Below, in pieces: positions 1 through 11,234 of a stretch of 64,000 nt of DNA. The DNA is taken from the NCBI GenBank assembly GCA_022432975.1, contig CM039508.1:31638433-31702432 (forward strand), in the 5' to 3' direction. Position numbers and translations under genes: made by a program. The notes under the pieces were generated by a model. That model saw only the letters and a program-made list of their open reading frames with translations. It was not told the origin of the DNA and made no database searches. Numbering within the stretch: the first letter of the stretch is position 1; each line of letters opens with the position of its first letter. The DNA comes from Begonia masoniana (taxonomy: Eukaryota; Streptophyta; Magnoliopsida; Cucurbitales; Begoniaceae).

Positions 1-650
1 AGTGCTATAAGGAAGCGATGAAGCATCAACAAAAAAAGAACTGGTTCGATGTGATGCAAGATGAGATGATATCATTGCACGAGAACCATACTTATGAGTT
101 GGTTCAGCTTCCAAATGAGAGAAAGCACCGAAGAACCAAAGGGTTCTACAGTGACGGGTAATAAGGCTGAGAAGACTCGGAAGAAGTCAAGTTCTTGGGT
201 GAAGTTCAAGTTGGGATTTGAGAGTATATCAGAGCCGGTGAGTCAGCCTATTATAGATGTTCAGTCACTATTTTCAGTTTCACTTTAGAATGGTATCGTC
301 AAAGGTAGAGCCATGTGGAAGGTTAAAGCTCCGGGGAGATATGATGAAACAGCGAATTATGTGTTGAATGTGTTCGTAGGTAACAATTCCTATATAAGGT
401 CTTCAACATGTTCAGATACAGTTCGGCGCAATACCTCTAATAGCTCAGTGATAGCCAGAGCGCTATTCATCTCTTCAAGAATTCTTCGTTTCATTCAAGG
501 TCCAAGCATATTGATGTGAGGTATCACTGGGTTCGAGACTTGCTCGAGACGAAGCAGTTGCACTAGAAGTAAAGTGCAAGCCAGTGAGAACAGTTTGAAT
601 ATGTTGACGAAGGCTTTGCCGAAGGAGAAGCTCGAGGGTTGTTAGCGAAG
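1..650 (+). pseudogene. Ty1/copia pol remnant (RT start fused to RNase H end)
   Basis: Third-frame translation from base 3 reads as the start of a copia reverse transcriptase (WFDVMQDEM, then HENHTYELV) and stops at about 160. From about 440 the end of RNase H is recognisable ([10 protein letters not shown] at about 500-530), then NMLTKALPKEK near 600-635. Most of RT and RNase H between these blocks is missing or scrambled, and stops and frameshifts are frequent. A purine tract at 684-693 and an LTR follow at once, so this is the 3' end of a copia element whose 5' part lies outside the window. The lineage cannot be assigned. Confidence 0.8.
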
Positions 651-696
651 AGCGGGTTTGTTAGAGATTCCTCATCATAAATTGGGAGGGGGAGTT

Positions 697-1565
697 TGTA
701 GGGTCCCTCCTTAATGATGAGGGACCCGTGCCATAAATGGAGACCTTAATGAAGTTCTTCCTTTGCGGCGCCCACCTTCCTCATTAAATGAGGAAGGTGT
801 CTCGCAAAGGAAGAAGTCTTCCTTTGCAGGCGTCCTGTCTGCATGAGCCCTCTATAAATAAAGGCTTCAAACAGACGATCGAGCATCCCGAAAAATGTAG
901 ATTCTAAATGGATCCAAAGAGAAGTGAAATCTTCTATCTAAGAGAGAAGGAGAAAATTACTTCTGAGTGAAGAGGAAGAGAAATATAGTGATGATTATTT
1001 TTTAGAGAGAGAAAAGAAAGAGTCTGAGAGAAAAATAGGTGTGGTGCTTTTGTGTACATTGAGAGTTTTAAGAGTGGTGATTTCTCTTAGTGAATATTTT
1101 TTAGGATGTTCGATATCTAGAAAAATATTGTAAATCCTATTTTTCATAGTGAAATCTTTCTAGATTCAGTCTCCATGTAGTTTTTTCCTGATTTGAGTTT
1201 CCACGTAAAATTCTAGGTGTTTATTTTGGCTATTATTTCTCTTACTTCTTAGCCGTTATAATGCTACGGCAAAGGAAAAATATTCATGATATTTTTCAGA
1301 TCACATCTGCTATCGTTTCTTGTACCGCTTGGTTAGTAGTGTAATTATACTGTGTAAGTAAGTTATATATAGGAGACTAGAATTAAAGTGGACTATTTGT
1401 GACCCTCCAGCCTTCCCTGGGAACTTACTTGGAAAGGTAATTTTGTTTAAGAAGATTGCTAAAAGCATTCTTTCCTAGGAATTATCCTGATCAGTACTTT
1501 CCACGTTTTACAACGGTGGTCTTTTTATCATCGTTCCCGCCAAAGTTTCCTTGTTTTTCCCAACA
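697..1565 (+). repeat. 3' LTR of the decayed copia element
   Basis: The LTR begins TGTAGGGTCC just after the polypurine tract at 684-693 and probably ends CCCAACA at 1565, with TG and CA termini. It contains a TATA box (TATAAATA, 853-860) and, upstream of it, a long hairpin (756-818). The right end is inferred from the CCCAACA terminus and the change of sequence after it. The partner LTR is outside the window, so neither the end nor a TSD can be confirmed. Confidence 0.6.
756..818. repeat. Long hairpin upstream of the LTR TATA box
   Basis: Two arms of about 30 bases pair almost fully: the left arm contains TTCTTCCTTTGC and CACCTTCCTCATT, the right arm AATGAGGAAGGTG and GCAAAGGAAGAAG. The loop is only a few bases. 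It lies about 35 bp before the TATA box of the LTR, where promoter repeats are common. Confidence 0.75.
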
Positions 1566-1826
1566 AGTCGCTGGCGTGAATCGAACCAAGATTCATCGTC
1601 GCTGATCAAGAACACTCGTCACCCAACTGCGATTTGCTGGAAATTGGACTAGGGGAGAATGCAAAACTGGGTTTTGCTAGAGGTAGGACTAACTAATTTG
1701 CAGTCAGAGGAAGGATATTTTTGTGTTCAGCTCGAGGAGCGTCGTCAGCTAGTGGAGGTTTGGATGAGTGGTGACTGGCAACTAGGGGGCATCTTTCATT
1801 TTTGGCCGGACGATTTGGGGTGTCAA
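1566..1826. other. Unassigned host segment left of CopA
   Basis: This 261-bp segment lies between the copia LTR and CopA and continues at 10312 on the other side of CopA. A short open frame (1659-1826) has no recognisable domain. By position it may belong to the internal part of the gypsy element whose tail is at 10830-11234, but I see no motif that proves this. Confidence 0.3.
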
Positions 1827-2265
1827 TGTTGGACATGTAAACACACGTCTACCACTTTATGTGGGCTTGTGTATGTATTTAAATCACTAGGCTAATTTCA
1901 TTGTTTAGGGCCTTAAGTGATCAATTTAGAAAAGCCCTATTGACTTATAATTAAGTATGGGCTTAATGGGTAGATACTCATATTAGGCCTATTAGGGTTT
2001 TAATGGGAACCCTAATAGACTAGTATATAAAGAACCCAGCGGTTATGGTCCCCAATACATCAAACAAAAGAAGGAATCCTAATTCTCATCTATTCCATCA
2101 TTGAGAGAGAACCTATTGGAACCATTGGATGTTTGATTGAGGAAGACCAATCGTTCAACCAATATATATCACGATGAATTCCGCTACGCAACAATTTTTA
2201 TCTTAATAATTTGACATGATTTGATCTTGATGTTGTTATAGGGTTTTGAACATATTTAGTTTACA
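1827..2265 (+). repeat. CopA 5' LTR
   Basis: It begins TGTTGGAC and ends TTTACA, matching the copy at 9873-10311. A TATA box (TATATAA) is at 2034-2040. Just upstream, CTATTAGGGTT and AACCCTAATAG (about 1990-2019) form a small hairpin; the 3' LTR has a mismatch in one arm. Confidence 0.95.
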
Positions 2266-2267
2266 AT

Positions 2268-2280
2268 TGGTATCAGAGCA
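2268..2280 (+). other. CopA primer-binding site
   Basis: TGGTATCAGAGCA, complementary to the 3' end of plant initiator tRNA-Met, starts two bases after the LTR end. It primes minus-strand DNA synthesis in copia elements. Confidence 0.93.
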
Positions 2281-3133
2281 ATCAATCATGTTAAATTGTT
2301 AGATTCGATTTATATAATTTTGTATTCTTCACCTATTTGGCATTACGTTGGTGAATTTTTTTTGGGTTTCTTCATTTATTACATATGGATACGTATTGCG
2401 AGGACCCACAATGGGACCGGCATTACGTTGGTGAATTTTTATTGCCCTCATCGTTTATTACGTAATAAAACCATGAAATTGGGTACGTACCGTGAAGACA
2501 CATGAAACCATCGAATGGAAAACACCCTGAAACAGAGAGAAAAACACTTTGAAAAAGAGACTGTTAGACTCTCTGTGGGTTGATTATGACGTAAAGTGTG
2601 AGTCAATTAGTCAAATAAAAGTTTCTGGTTATATAAAGTTAGTCAATTAGTCAATTATGATGTAAAGTTTCTGGTTTTATAAAACAAAGGGTAATTTTTT
2701 TTTTGGTTGGTGCACATATTGGATTAAACTAATTCCAGATATTATATTTATATTCTTATGTCTTATATTTCAAATCCGATTTGTTGAAATAATATGTTGC
2801 CAAAGTAGCCTCTGTTATGTAAATTAATTTGATTTGAAATATAAAGATGTGCATATCTATTATTCATGCGGATAATGATTGACCCAAAGGAAGGTTATTA
2901 TTTGGCCGAATAATAGGCGTACGTGTGGTAATGAGTGTGACTATTATAAGGAATTACTCATGTGGATAATAGTCAGTCCAAAGAAAGACTATTATATGAC
3001 CGAGTTTATTGTCCATGCTTTGATTACTACGTGGAGAGTACCGTTTGCAAATTGATGTTATGACCCAAAGGTTGAATATTAATGTTGTGTTTGGTATCTT
3101 GTTTTAATGGGCCCACCTTTTATTTATTAACTT
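2281..3133. other. CopA untranslated leader
   Basis: The stretch lies between the primer-binding site and the first recognisable gag codons. It has two near-copies of a segment containing GGCATTACGTTGGTGAATTTTT (about 2339 and 2420) and repeated phrases around ATAATAG and TGACCCAAAGG (2870-3080). No ORF of note is present. Confidence 0.6.
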
Positions 3134-3642
3134 GTGAGTAAATTTTTTTTGTTTACTGTTCTATGTTCAGTTTCTGTGTCTGCTTCACAAATATCTACCA
3201 ATTTGAACTTGATCCCTATGCTCAATGGGTCGAACTTTAAGGCTTGGCTAGAGAACGTGGAAATCGCTCTCGGATGCATGGATCTTGACCTTGCATTAAG
3301 AACCGTCAAACCCATTGCTACTCCGGAAGACCCGAATACGGTCAATATAGAAAAGTGGGAACGGTCAAATCGCATGAGTCTTATGATCATTAAACGCTCC
3401 ATTCTGGAATTTTTTCGGGGCTCTATGACTGAGCACAAAGATGTTAATAAGTTCCTAGCTCAAATTGAGACTTACTTTGCCAAAAATGAGAAAGCAGAAG
3501 CGAGTAATTTTCTTGCTTCTCTGATTTCCATTAAGTATAAAGGCAAGGGGAACGTAAGGGGGTACATTATGGAAATGTCTCATCTCGCTAGAAAACTAAA
3601 GGAATTTGAGATCAAGATTAAAGAAAACCTTCTCGTTCATCT
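3134..3642 (+). pseudogene. gag: CopA gag, 5' part
   Basis: The frame encodes a copia gag N-terminal half with the typical LNGSNFKAWLENVEIALG segment. The likely start is not the first codon of the open frame, which is GTG, and no good ATG lies upstream of the homology, so the start may be mutated. The frame runs into soloA at 3643. Skipping the 2208-bp insert and one TSD copy, the same frame stays open from 5856, so soloA landed in a still-open gag. Confidence 0.85.
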
Positions 3643-4459
3643 TGTAACGCCTCCGAACCCACCCTGGCTCGGTGCGCTACCTTGCTGACCAATCCTACGT
3701 TAAAACCTAATTTAAAATAATTATCATAAACCCTAAATCATAAATTAGGACTGACACAATAGAATTTAAAACTAAACTCCTGAAACTCTCTTATGTCATA
3801 CCTAGCTGCCTAGACTCACCAATTCCCTTACCCCTATCCTTTAAGCACCACGGCGTCCTTCCCGAAAATTTCGGCAAAGTAACGCCTGAAAATGGCGCCT
3901 CCAAAATGCTAGGTACCTGCAAACGAATAAATTCCCAACCAGATCCAGAATACTCTTACTTAACTAACCAGCAATCAACATACGAAATCTCCAAATAGCA
4001 GTAAAGATGGAAACTATAATACTAACATCCCCAAGTGAAGAAAATCCGCAATATAGGGTAACACATCACCCTTAACTACGACTATATACAATAACCCTCA
4101 TAGCTATACAAAAACTCTCAAAACAACATCAGCCAAAAAGGCAACTCTACAAACCATCCAAATAAATGTAAATTATACACGACCCAAAATACTGTTCCGC
4201 CCACATCTTTCCGAAGACCATGGTCGAGGCGCCCCAACAACTGCCCGCACCGGCATACAGCATGCATCACCAACTGCTGCCTAACCCTGGGCTGTCCCAT
4301 CCACCTTACCTGAGTAAATCTCGCCACCTACACCATAGAACACAAAACGTAAGCCTAATGCTTAGCAAGTAGGGAAAATGAATGCACACACACACACAAT
4401 GCAACTCAATCCTATCACATGCAGTTTCTAACTCTCATTTATGCTTGTTTGACCTGGAC

Positions 4460-4695
4460 CCCATTCCCGCAGGCCAGACACACTAATCAAGATTGCCTTG
4501 TAATGACCTGGACCCCGTTCCCGCAGGCCCAGGCACACTACTCATCTCTAGCGTAGCGTACTGTAACTCACAATGCATGTTAGCGTACTGTAACTTACAA
4601 TGCGTGTTTCAAAGATATGCAATACGACACGAAACAAAACAACGAAGCTTCACACGAAACAAAACAACAAGCTTCACACGAAACAAAACAACGAA
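4460..4695. repeat. Short tandem repeats in soloA
   Basis: Three separate short repeats follow each other: a segment with GACCTGGACCCC and CCCGCAGGCC twice (about 4450-4535), AGCGTACTGTAACT twice at about 30 bp (4553-4608), and CACGAAACAAAACAA three times at about 24 bp (4627-4693). Related soloB has a different array, so LTR length in this family changes by local repeat growth. Confidence 0.75.
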
Positions 4696-5554
4696 ATAGA
4701 GAACTTTCTGTTAAACCCTACCGTTCCATGGTGTAGGCCTAAGGCAACAAAAGAATTCCACTACTTACCTGGCGTCCTAGCTCGCTGAGAATATTCAGTT
4801 ACCTGTCCACCTACGGCTCGACCTACGAAAAATACCCAAACTTCATTAAACTCAAGGTTACATTCACCAATTACTCTTAAACTACTATTTCTAGCCTAAT
4901 CCAACTAAAATCTAACTAAACGGGCCACTAATTTAGGTTCGGTAAAAACCGACCCAAAACTTCGAACGCGCGTAACTTTTGCGTCGGTTATCGGAATCGA
5001 ACAATTCCAGCGGCCACGCACTCGTCTAATAACCTATTTTAACCTGCCAAATGAATTTTAAAACAATTAACCCTAACTAGGTCAAAATGGCAAAAACCCG
5101 AACTGCCCTTTAACCGAAAATTTCCCCCTTTTCGATTTTCCATCAATTTTTACCCAATTCCTCACCAATCGACAACCTACACCTTCAATTTGAATAATCT
5201 AATCAAAATCCCGAGCCACACACACCAAAACGAGCCCTCTGATTTTTGCCCAAACAGACCTCATCACGACCAGGCGATGAAAGCCGGTCCAAGGGTCGGC
5301 AAACCCACGCCGGAAACAACCTAAATCGGCCGGTGATCGGAGCTCAATCGAGCTCGTCACTCCCGGTCTCCAACAGAACCGAAAACAGGGCTAAAACCAA
5401 CTTACCGGTTCGGTTCGTGCGAGGAGTCAGCCGGAAGCTCCTCGTCGCCGTCGTCTGGCCGGAGACGTCGAGGAATCGCGGCGGTGAACGGCCGACGATC
5501 GTCGCGCGTCTCCCTCCTCTCCCCTGCTCCGTTCTCGGGTGCTCGGTGCTCGCG

Positions 5555-5579
5555 ACAGAATGGCTTCAAGCCATTCTGT
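5555..5579. repeat. Conserved hairpin in soloA
   Basis: ACAGAATGGCTT and AAGCCATTCTGT are perfect 12-base arms around a single base. The same structure with a different loop is found at 26187-26214 in soloB, at the same boundary between an AT-rich and a GC-rich part of the LTR. Confidence 0.85.
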
Positions 5580-5855
5580 TATTTTATTTTTCATTTTTAT
5601 AATAATAATATTAATAATAAAACTAACCATTAATTAAATCCTCATTTACCGGTTTATGCTTCCGTATTTCCGACCATTTCGACTTTCGATCAATCTTGCT
5701 CTTAAATTATAATCTACGGCTTACTTTCACAGAAAATATCCGAACCTAAATTAGAAACCATTTGTTCCACCAATTTATTTAATTAAACATCCTATTTTAT
5801 TATTCTTTTATTTTCTCTCCAATTTTTCCCCAAAAATCCCGGGTGATACACATCT

Positions 5856-8800
5856 AGTTCTTATCTCTCTTCCTGCACAATTCAATCAGTTCAAAATAAG
5901 TTACAATACTCAGAAGGAAAATTGGAGTATTAATGAGCTGATATCTCAGTGTGTGCAAGAAGAGGATAGGATTAAGCGAGATAAGACTGAAAGTGCTCAT
6001 TTGACATCTACTTCTCAGAATAAGAAAAGAAAAAAACCTGAAGATGCTGTAAATGTGACATCTAAGAAAAAAGGGGAAAAGAAGCAGGATAAGAAATTTG
6101 CCTGCCATTTCTGCAGCAAGACTAGTCACTTCAAGAAGGAATGCCCAAAATATGCCAAATGGCGTGTAAAGAAAGGTAAACTTCTTACTTTGGTTTGTTC
6201 TGAAGTTAATTTAGCTTCTGTACCAAAGCACTCTTGGTGGGTAGATTCTGGTGCTACTACTCACATAAGTATGTCTATGCATGGTTGCCTGTGGAGCCGA
6301 CTGCCAAATGATGCTGAAAGATTCATCTATGTGAGCGATGGCCAAACAGTTCCAGTTAAAGCTGTCAGGAATTTTAGATTGCTTTTCAAGACCAGATTTT
6401 ATTTAGATTTGAATGAGACTTTTGTTGCTCCGTCGTTCAAACGGAATTTGGTTTCTATTTCTTGTTTGGACAAATTTGGTTATTCTTGTTCTTTCGAAAA
6501 TAATAAAGCTAATTTATTTTTCAATTCAAATCTTGTTGGTTCTGGTTCTTTGATTGATAATCTATGTATGGTTGATTCTGTTGCTTCGTATAATGAAATT
6601 CTGCATACTAATTCAAAAGGTACAAAGCGTAAATTAGAAGAAAATTCTGCTACCTTATGGCACAAGAGTTTAGGTCATATCTCCAAAGAGAGAATTCAGC
6701 GGCTTGTGTTAGAAGGAATTTTAGATTCCCTTGATTTATCAAATCTTAAAGTTTGTGTGGAATGCATTAAGGGAAAACAAACCAATAAAAGAAAATTATG
6801 TGCTAATAGGTGCTCGAGCATCTTAGAACTGATTCATACGGATATTTGTGGTCCATTCCATACGGCATCTTGGAATGGACAACAATACTTTATCACATTC
6901 ATAGACGATTACTCGAGATATTGATACATTTACCTAATTCATGAGAAGTCACAATCCTTGGACGTTTTTAAGTCCTTTAAAGCTGAAGTTGAACTTCAAC
7001 TTGATAGGAAAATTAAAGCCGTCAAATCTGACCATGGAAGGGAATATTACGGTAGATATGATGGGTCAGGTGAACAACGTCCAGGGTCATTTGCCGAATA
7101 CCTAAAGGAGTGTGGAATCGTCCCACAATACACAATGCCGGGCAAACCCAGCATGAACGGTGTCGCGGAAAGATGAAACCGCACTCTTAAGGACATGGTA
7201 AGAAGCACGATAAATCATTCTTCTTTACCAGAATCACTTTGGGGTGAAGCACTAAAGACTGCAACATACATTCTCAACAGGGTACCGAGTAAAGCAGTAG
7301 CTAAAACCCCTTATGAGTGACGGGAAATAAACCTAGTATTAGGCATCTTCACGTTTGGGGTTATCCAGCTGAGGTTAGAGCATACAAACCTCACGAAAGA
7401 AAACTGGATGCAAAAACAATTAGCTGCTATTTCATCGGTTACGCTGAACGCTCACGGGGTTTTAAGTTTTATAATTTCACTACTAAGTCAATTTTTGAGA
7501 TGGGAAATGCCAGATTATTTGAGGATATTGATTTTGAGAGGGAAGAGGATATAAGGAATGTTGTCTTCGAAGAGGAATATATTTCTCTTCCTAATGTGGT
7601 TTCAATTGATGTGCAGAATTTAATATCTGACGTCAATCAAGAACCAATTTTGGAACAAGACAACAATGAAGTTCCTCATGAAGTATAAAATCAACAACCT
7701 CAAGGACATGAAGAAGTGCCATTAAGGAAGTCCACTAGAGATAGAAGGAGTGCGATTCCAGATGATTATTATATATTCCTTCAAGAACATGAGGAAAATG
7801 TAGGGATAATGGAAGACGATCCTGTAACTGTTCGTCAAGCCTTACAAAGTTCTAACTCTCAAGATTGGATAACTGCCATGGAGGAGGAAATAAAATCCAT
7901 GAAAGACAACGATGTTTGTGATCTTGTTGACTTGCCATTTGGGGCGAAGTTTATTGGTTGCAAATGGATATTTAAGTCCAAAAGGGATTCACAAGGCAAT
8001 GTCGAAAAATATAAGGCTCGTCTTGTCGCGAAAGGATTTACTCAAAAGGAAGGCATAGATTACAAAGAAACCTTATCTCCAGTATCGACGAAGGATTCAT
8101 TTAGAGTAATCATGGCACTTGTGGCTCACTTTGATTTAGAGCTGAATCAGATGGACGTCAAGACTGCGTTTCTAAATGGAAACATTGATGAAACGATTTA
8201 TATGTTGCAAACAGAAAACTTTGTATCTAGAGATCCAAAGTCTATGGTATGCAAATTAAAGAAATCCATCTATGGTCTTAAGCAGGCCTATTGGTATCGC
8301 AAATTTCATGAAGTTATTATCTCATATGGTTTTGAGGTAAATTTAGTAGAAGATTGCGTATATCACAAATTCAGTGGAAGTAAGTTTGTCTTTCTGGTTT
8401 TATTTGTCGATGATATACTCATAGCTATTAGCGATGTTGGCTTCTTGCATGACACCAAGTGCTTTCTCAAAAGGAATTTCGAGATGAAAGATCTTGGTGA
8501 TGCCTCTTTTGTATTAGGAATTGAGATACTGCGAGATCGCTCTCAAGGTATTTTGAGATTGTCACAAAAGAGCTACATTGATAAAGTATTAAATAGATTT
8601 GGCATGAGTGTTTGTAAACCCGGAGACACCCCTGTAGCTAAAGGAGATAAATTTTGTCTTGGTCAATGCCTTAAGACCGAACTTCAAAAACAGGAGATGC
8701 AAAAGATTCCTTATGCATCTGCAATAGGGAGCCTTATGCATGCTCAAGTATGTACGCGTCCGGATCTTGCGTTCATAGTTGAAATGTTGGGTAGATATTT

Positions 8801-9392
8801 GAGTAACCTAGGATTAGAACATTGGAAGGCAGCCAAACGGGTTATGAGGTACTTGCAGAGAACAAAAGATTATATGCTCACCTATCGGAAGTCAGAAGTT
8901 ATGGAGATCATTGGGTTTTCTGATTCTGATTTTGCTGGATGCCGAGATAGTGAACGATCCACTTCGGGCTATATCTTCATGTTGGCTGGAGGAGCTATTT
9001 CTTGGAAGAGTGCCAAGCAAAAACTCATAGCTTCTTTAACCATGGCAGCAGAATTTATAGCTTGTTTTGAAGCATCCAATCATGGTTTATGGCTTCGCAA
9101 TTTTGTCACAGGGCTGCGAATTATAGTTGGAATTGAAAGACCACTAAAGTTATTATGTGACAATCGGTAAGCGGTGTTGTATTCCAATAACAACCGAAGC
9201 ACTACAAAGTCTAAACATGTGGACATTAAATTTCTAGTTGTGAAGGAAAGAGTTCAGAATGGTCAAATTTCTATAGAACACATAGGAACTGGTTCCATGC
9301 TTGCAGATCCTTTGACTAAAGGTTTACCACCCAAGGTCTTTCATGAGCACGTTGCTTGTATAGGTGTTATTTTGTATGATACTTTGGTCTAG
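5856..9392 (+). pseudogene. gag-pol: CopA gag 3' part and pol (protease, integrase, RT, RNase H)
   Basis: Domains in order: a CCHC knuckle (CHFCSKTSHFKKEC, 6103-6144); aspartic protease DSGAT (Asp codon 6244-6246); GAG-pre-integrase (LWHKSLGH, then CVEC); integrase core with HTD, SDHGREYY and NGVAER supplying D, D and E; RT with QMDVKTAFLNG and active site FVDD (GAT GAT at 8409-8414); RNase H with SDSDFAG and AAEF. Breaks: stop at 6922 (probably from TGG), stop at 7174, a frameshift close to 7315, and stops at 7686 and 9168. All catalytic residues I can place are present, so inactivation is by stops and frameshift rather than active-site loss. The copia lineage is not certain. Confidence 0.93.
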
Positions 9393-9872
9393 TTGGAACT
9401 AGTAATTTTGTGATTGATTTTTGACCATATTTCAGTTATTTTCTATAGAATAAAGTTGAAGGTTTATGTTTCATTTACTGAACTCGGTTAAACATGTGTG
9501 AGGTTTTACATTGCGGTTTTGCACTAAAGTATTTTTCGGTTTTTGCAATAAAGGGACTTCAATTTATAATCTCACTAAAGGATGAAGTCAAGGACCAGTT
9601 GGAAACATGCATGATTGAGATCACATTGCATGTAGTTTCTATGCTACCTATCCATACTTGATCCATGGAGTTGAATATGTTGGTGGTGACCACAAAAGGT
9701 CTGGTTACGTTAAGTGTGACGAAAACCGCTGTGATTCCGTACTAACATAGGAAATGGACTAGATTGAACTAAAGAAAGTCTTATGATGAATATTAGCCTT
9801 CGAAAAGAGCTCTCTAAGGTATATGTGTGATTTTTAAGTACTAAGTACACAAACACAGCCCAAGTTGGAAAT
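9393..9872. other. CopA 3' untranslated region
   Basis: There is no coding frame of note. It ends in the weak purine tract CAAGTTGGAAAT directly before the 3' LTR at 9873. Confidence 0.6.
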
Positions 9873-10311
9873 TGTTGGACGTGTAAACACACGTCTACCA
9901 CTTTATGTGGGCTTGTGTATGTGTTTAAATCACTAGGCTAATTTCATTGTTTAGGATCTTAAGTGATCAATTTAGAAAAACCCTATTGACTTATAATTAA
10001 GTATGGGCTTAATGGGTAGATACTCATATTAGGCCTATTAGGCTTTTAATGGGAACCCTAATAGACTAGTATATAAAGAACCTAGCGGTTATGGTCCTCA
10101 ATACATCAAACAAAAGGAGGAATCATAATTCTCATCAATTCCATCATTGAGGAAGAATCTATTGGAACTATTGGGTATTTGATTGAGGAAGACCAATCGA
10201 CCAACCAATATATATCACGATGAATTTCGGTACGCAACAATTTTTATCTTAATAATTTGACATGATTTGATCTTGATGTTGTTCTAGGGTTTTGAACATA
10301 TTTAGTTTACA
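9873..10311 (+). repeat. CopA 3' LTR
   Basis: It is exactly the length of the 5' LTR (439 bp), with TGTTGGAC and TTTACA ends and a TATA box (TATATAA) at about 10070-10076. GTCGA follows as the right TSD copy. Confidence 0.95.
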
Positions 10312-11234
10312 GTCGAATGACAACTCAATTTTCATCAAGTGCCACTCGGTATTTTCTGAAGGCAGCGAGAATTTTTTAGATAGTTGTTCTCGGAGGATGT
10401 TTTTCAGATAGGGTTGCCAGAATAGTTTGGGTCACCCAATTCTGTATTTTCTGCGAGGTTTGGCTTAACAGAAGCAATTATCAAGAAATGAATTGCTACC
10501 ATTATGGTCTGGGCTAGACAAAGGTTGGACGAGGATAACACTTGGACTTGGACAAGGCTTGGAGTGCTGGTGAATTGCTTTTAGAGGCTATGCCCAAAGC
10601 GAGATGGAGGTATATGAATCATATATTGGGTTAGCAACCAATCCTTCTAGTGGGCAAGACTAAAATTTATTCTGCTTGGGTCCAAAAACAGAAACTTTTA
10701 TTGCCGTGGACGATGTTAAAATGTGCATTGGACTACCCAATTGGGCCCAATAAAAGAAGATCTTATCGACATTGTCGACTGGTTTGGAATAGAGGAAAAT
10801 TGAGGATAAAGAGTTAAGAAGAGCTTATTGAAATTTTTAAGCATGACCTTGAGGACAAGGTCATTTCAAAGGGCATAGTAATGATACGAAGTAAAGTATG
10901 GAGAATTATTGAGACACAACTGTAATTAGATAGTGAATTCATTAGTGGGGCAAATTTAAGTTAGAAGCACAAAAGTGATGGTGTGGTGAAATAGTCGTGT
11001 AACAGTGCAAGAAAATATATACAGTGGGTGAAAGACTAGTAATTATCAACAATCACCTGAAAAATATTTCTATCCCTCCAAGAAAAGTGTTTTTCCGAGT
11101 CTATGAACATCACCTGACTAGTGGTTTTTGATTCTAGAGTTTTTCTCTAGATTCGTGATTATTCATTCATGTATTTTACATTTCGATTGACTGTCATCTC
11201 GACCACGCGACAGGGGGACTCAGGTCCATCAACA
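10312..11234 (+). mobile_element. Ty3/gypsy (chromovirus-like) 3' end remnant
   Basis: At about 10845-10880 the + strand reads LEDKVISKG, resembling the C-terminal LEDKV segment of plant chromovirus pol. A possible LTR of 353 bp follows, from TGATACGAAG (10882) to CATCAACA (11234). The rest of the segment has no intact frame. Neither the partner LTR nor a TSD was found, so the LTR ends are tentative. Confidence 0.45.

Larger units (their letters stand above)
3643..5850 (-). repeat. soloA: solo LTR, probably Ty3/gypsy, inside CopA gag
   Basis: The element starts TGTAACGCC and ends GGTGATACA. It is flanked by a perfect 5-bp TSD, CATCT (3638-3642 and 5851-5855), and has no internal coding domain, so it is a solo LTR of 2208 bp. 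Its reverse complement matches soloB (25905-29079) at both ends, including the CACCCGGGATTTTT start and the segment with GGTTCGGTGCGCTA, so the two are the same family in opposite orientation. The strand is set by assuming the CCCGGGATTTTT end is the LTR start. Gypsy assignment rests on size and TGTAAC termini only. Confidence 0.85.
1827..10311 (+). mobile_element. CopA: Ty1/copia LTR retrotransposon
   Basis: Two 439-bp LTRs (1827-2265 and 9873-10311) flank a gag-pol region in the copia order protease, integrase, RT, RNase H. The left flank GTCAA (1822-1826) and right flank GTCGA (10312-10316) are a 5-bp TSD with one change. The primer-binding site TGGTATCAGAGCA (2268-2280) matches initiator tRNA-Met. 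By eye the LTRs differ at about 22 of 439 positions (about 5%), so the insertion is not recent. A solo LTR (3643-5850) sits in gag; without it the element is about 6.3 kb. It is disabled by stops and a frameshift in pol. Confidence 0.95.

Noticed and set aside
2268..2280. tRNA gene fragments at TGGTATCAGAGC sites
   Set aside because: They are primer-binding sites next to LTR ends; no tRNA cloverleaf is present around them.
5246..5602. A 118-codon + strand frame in soloA
   Set aside because: Same GC-rich LTR zone, antisense to the assumed LTR orientation, no domain.
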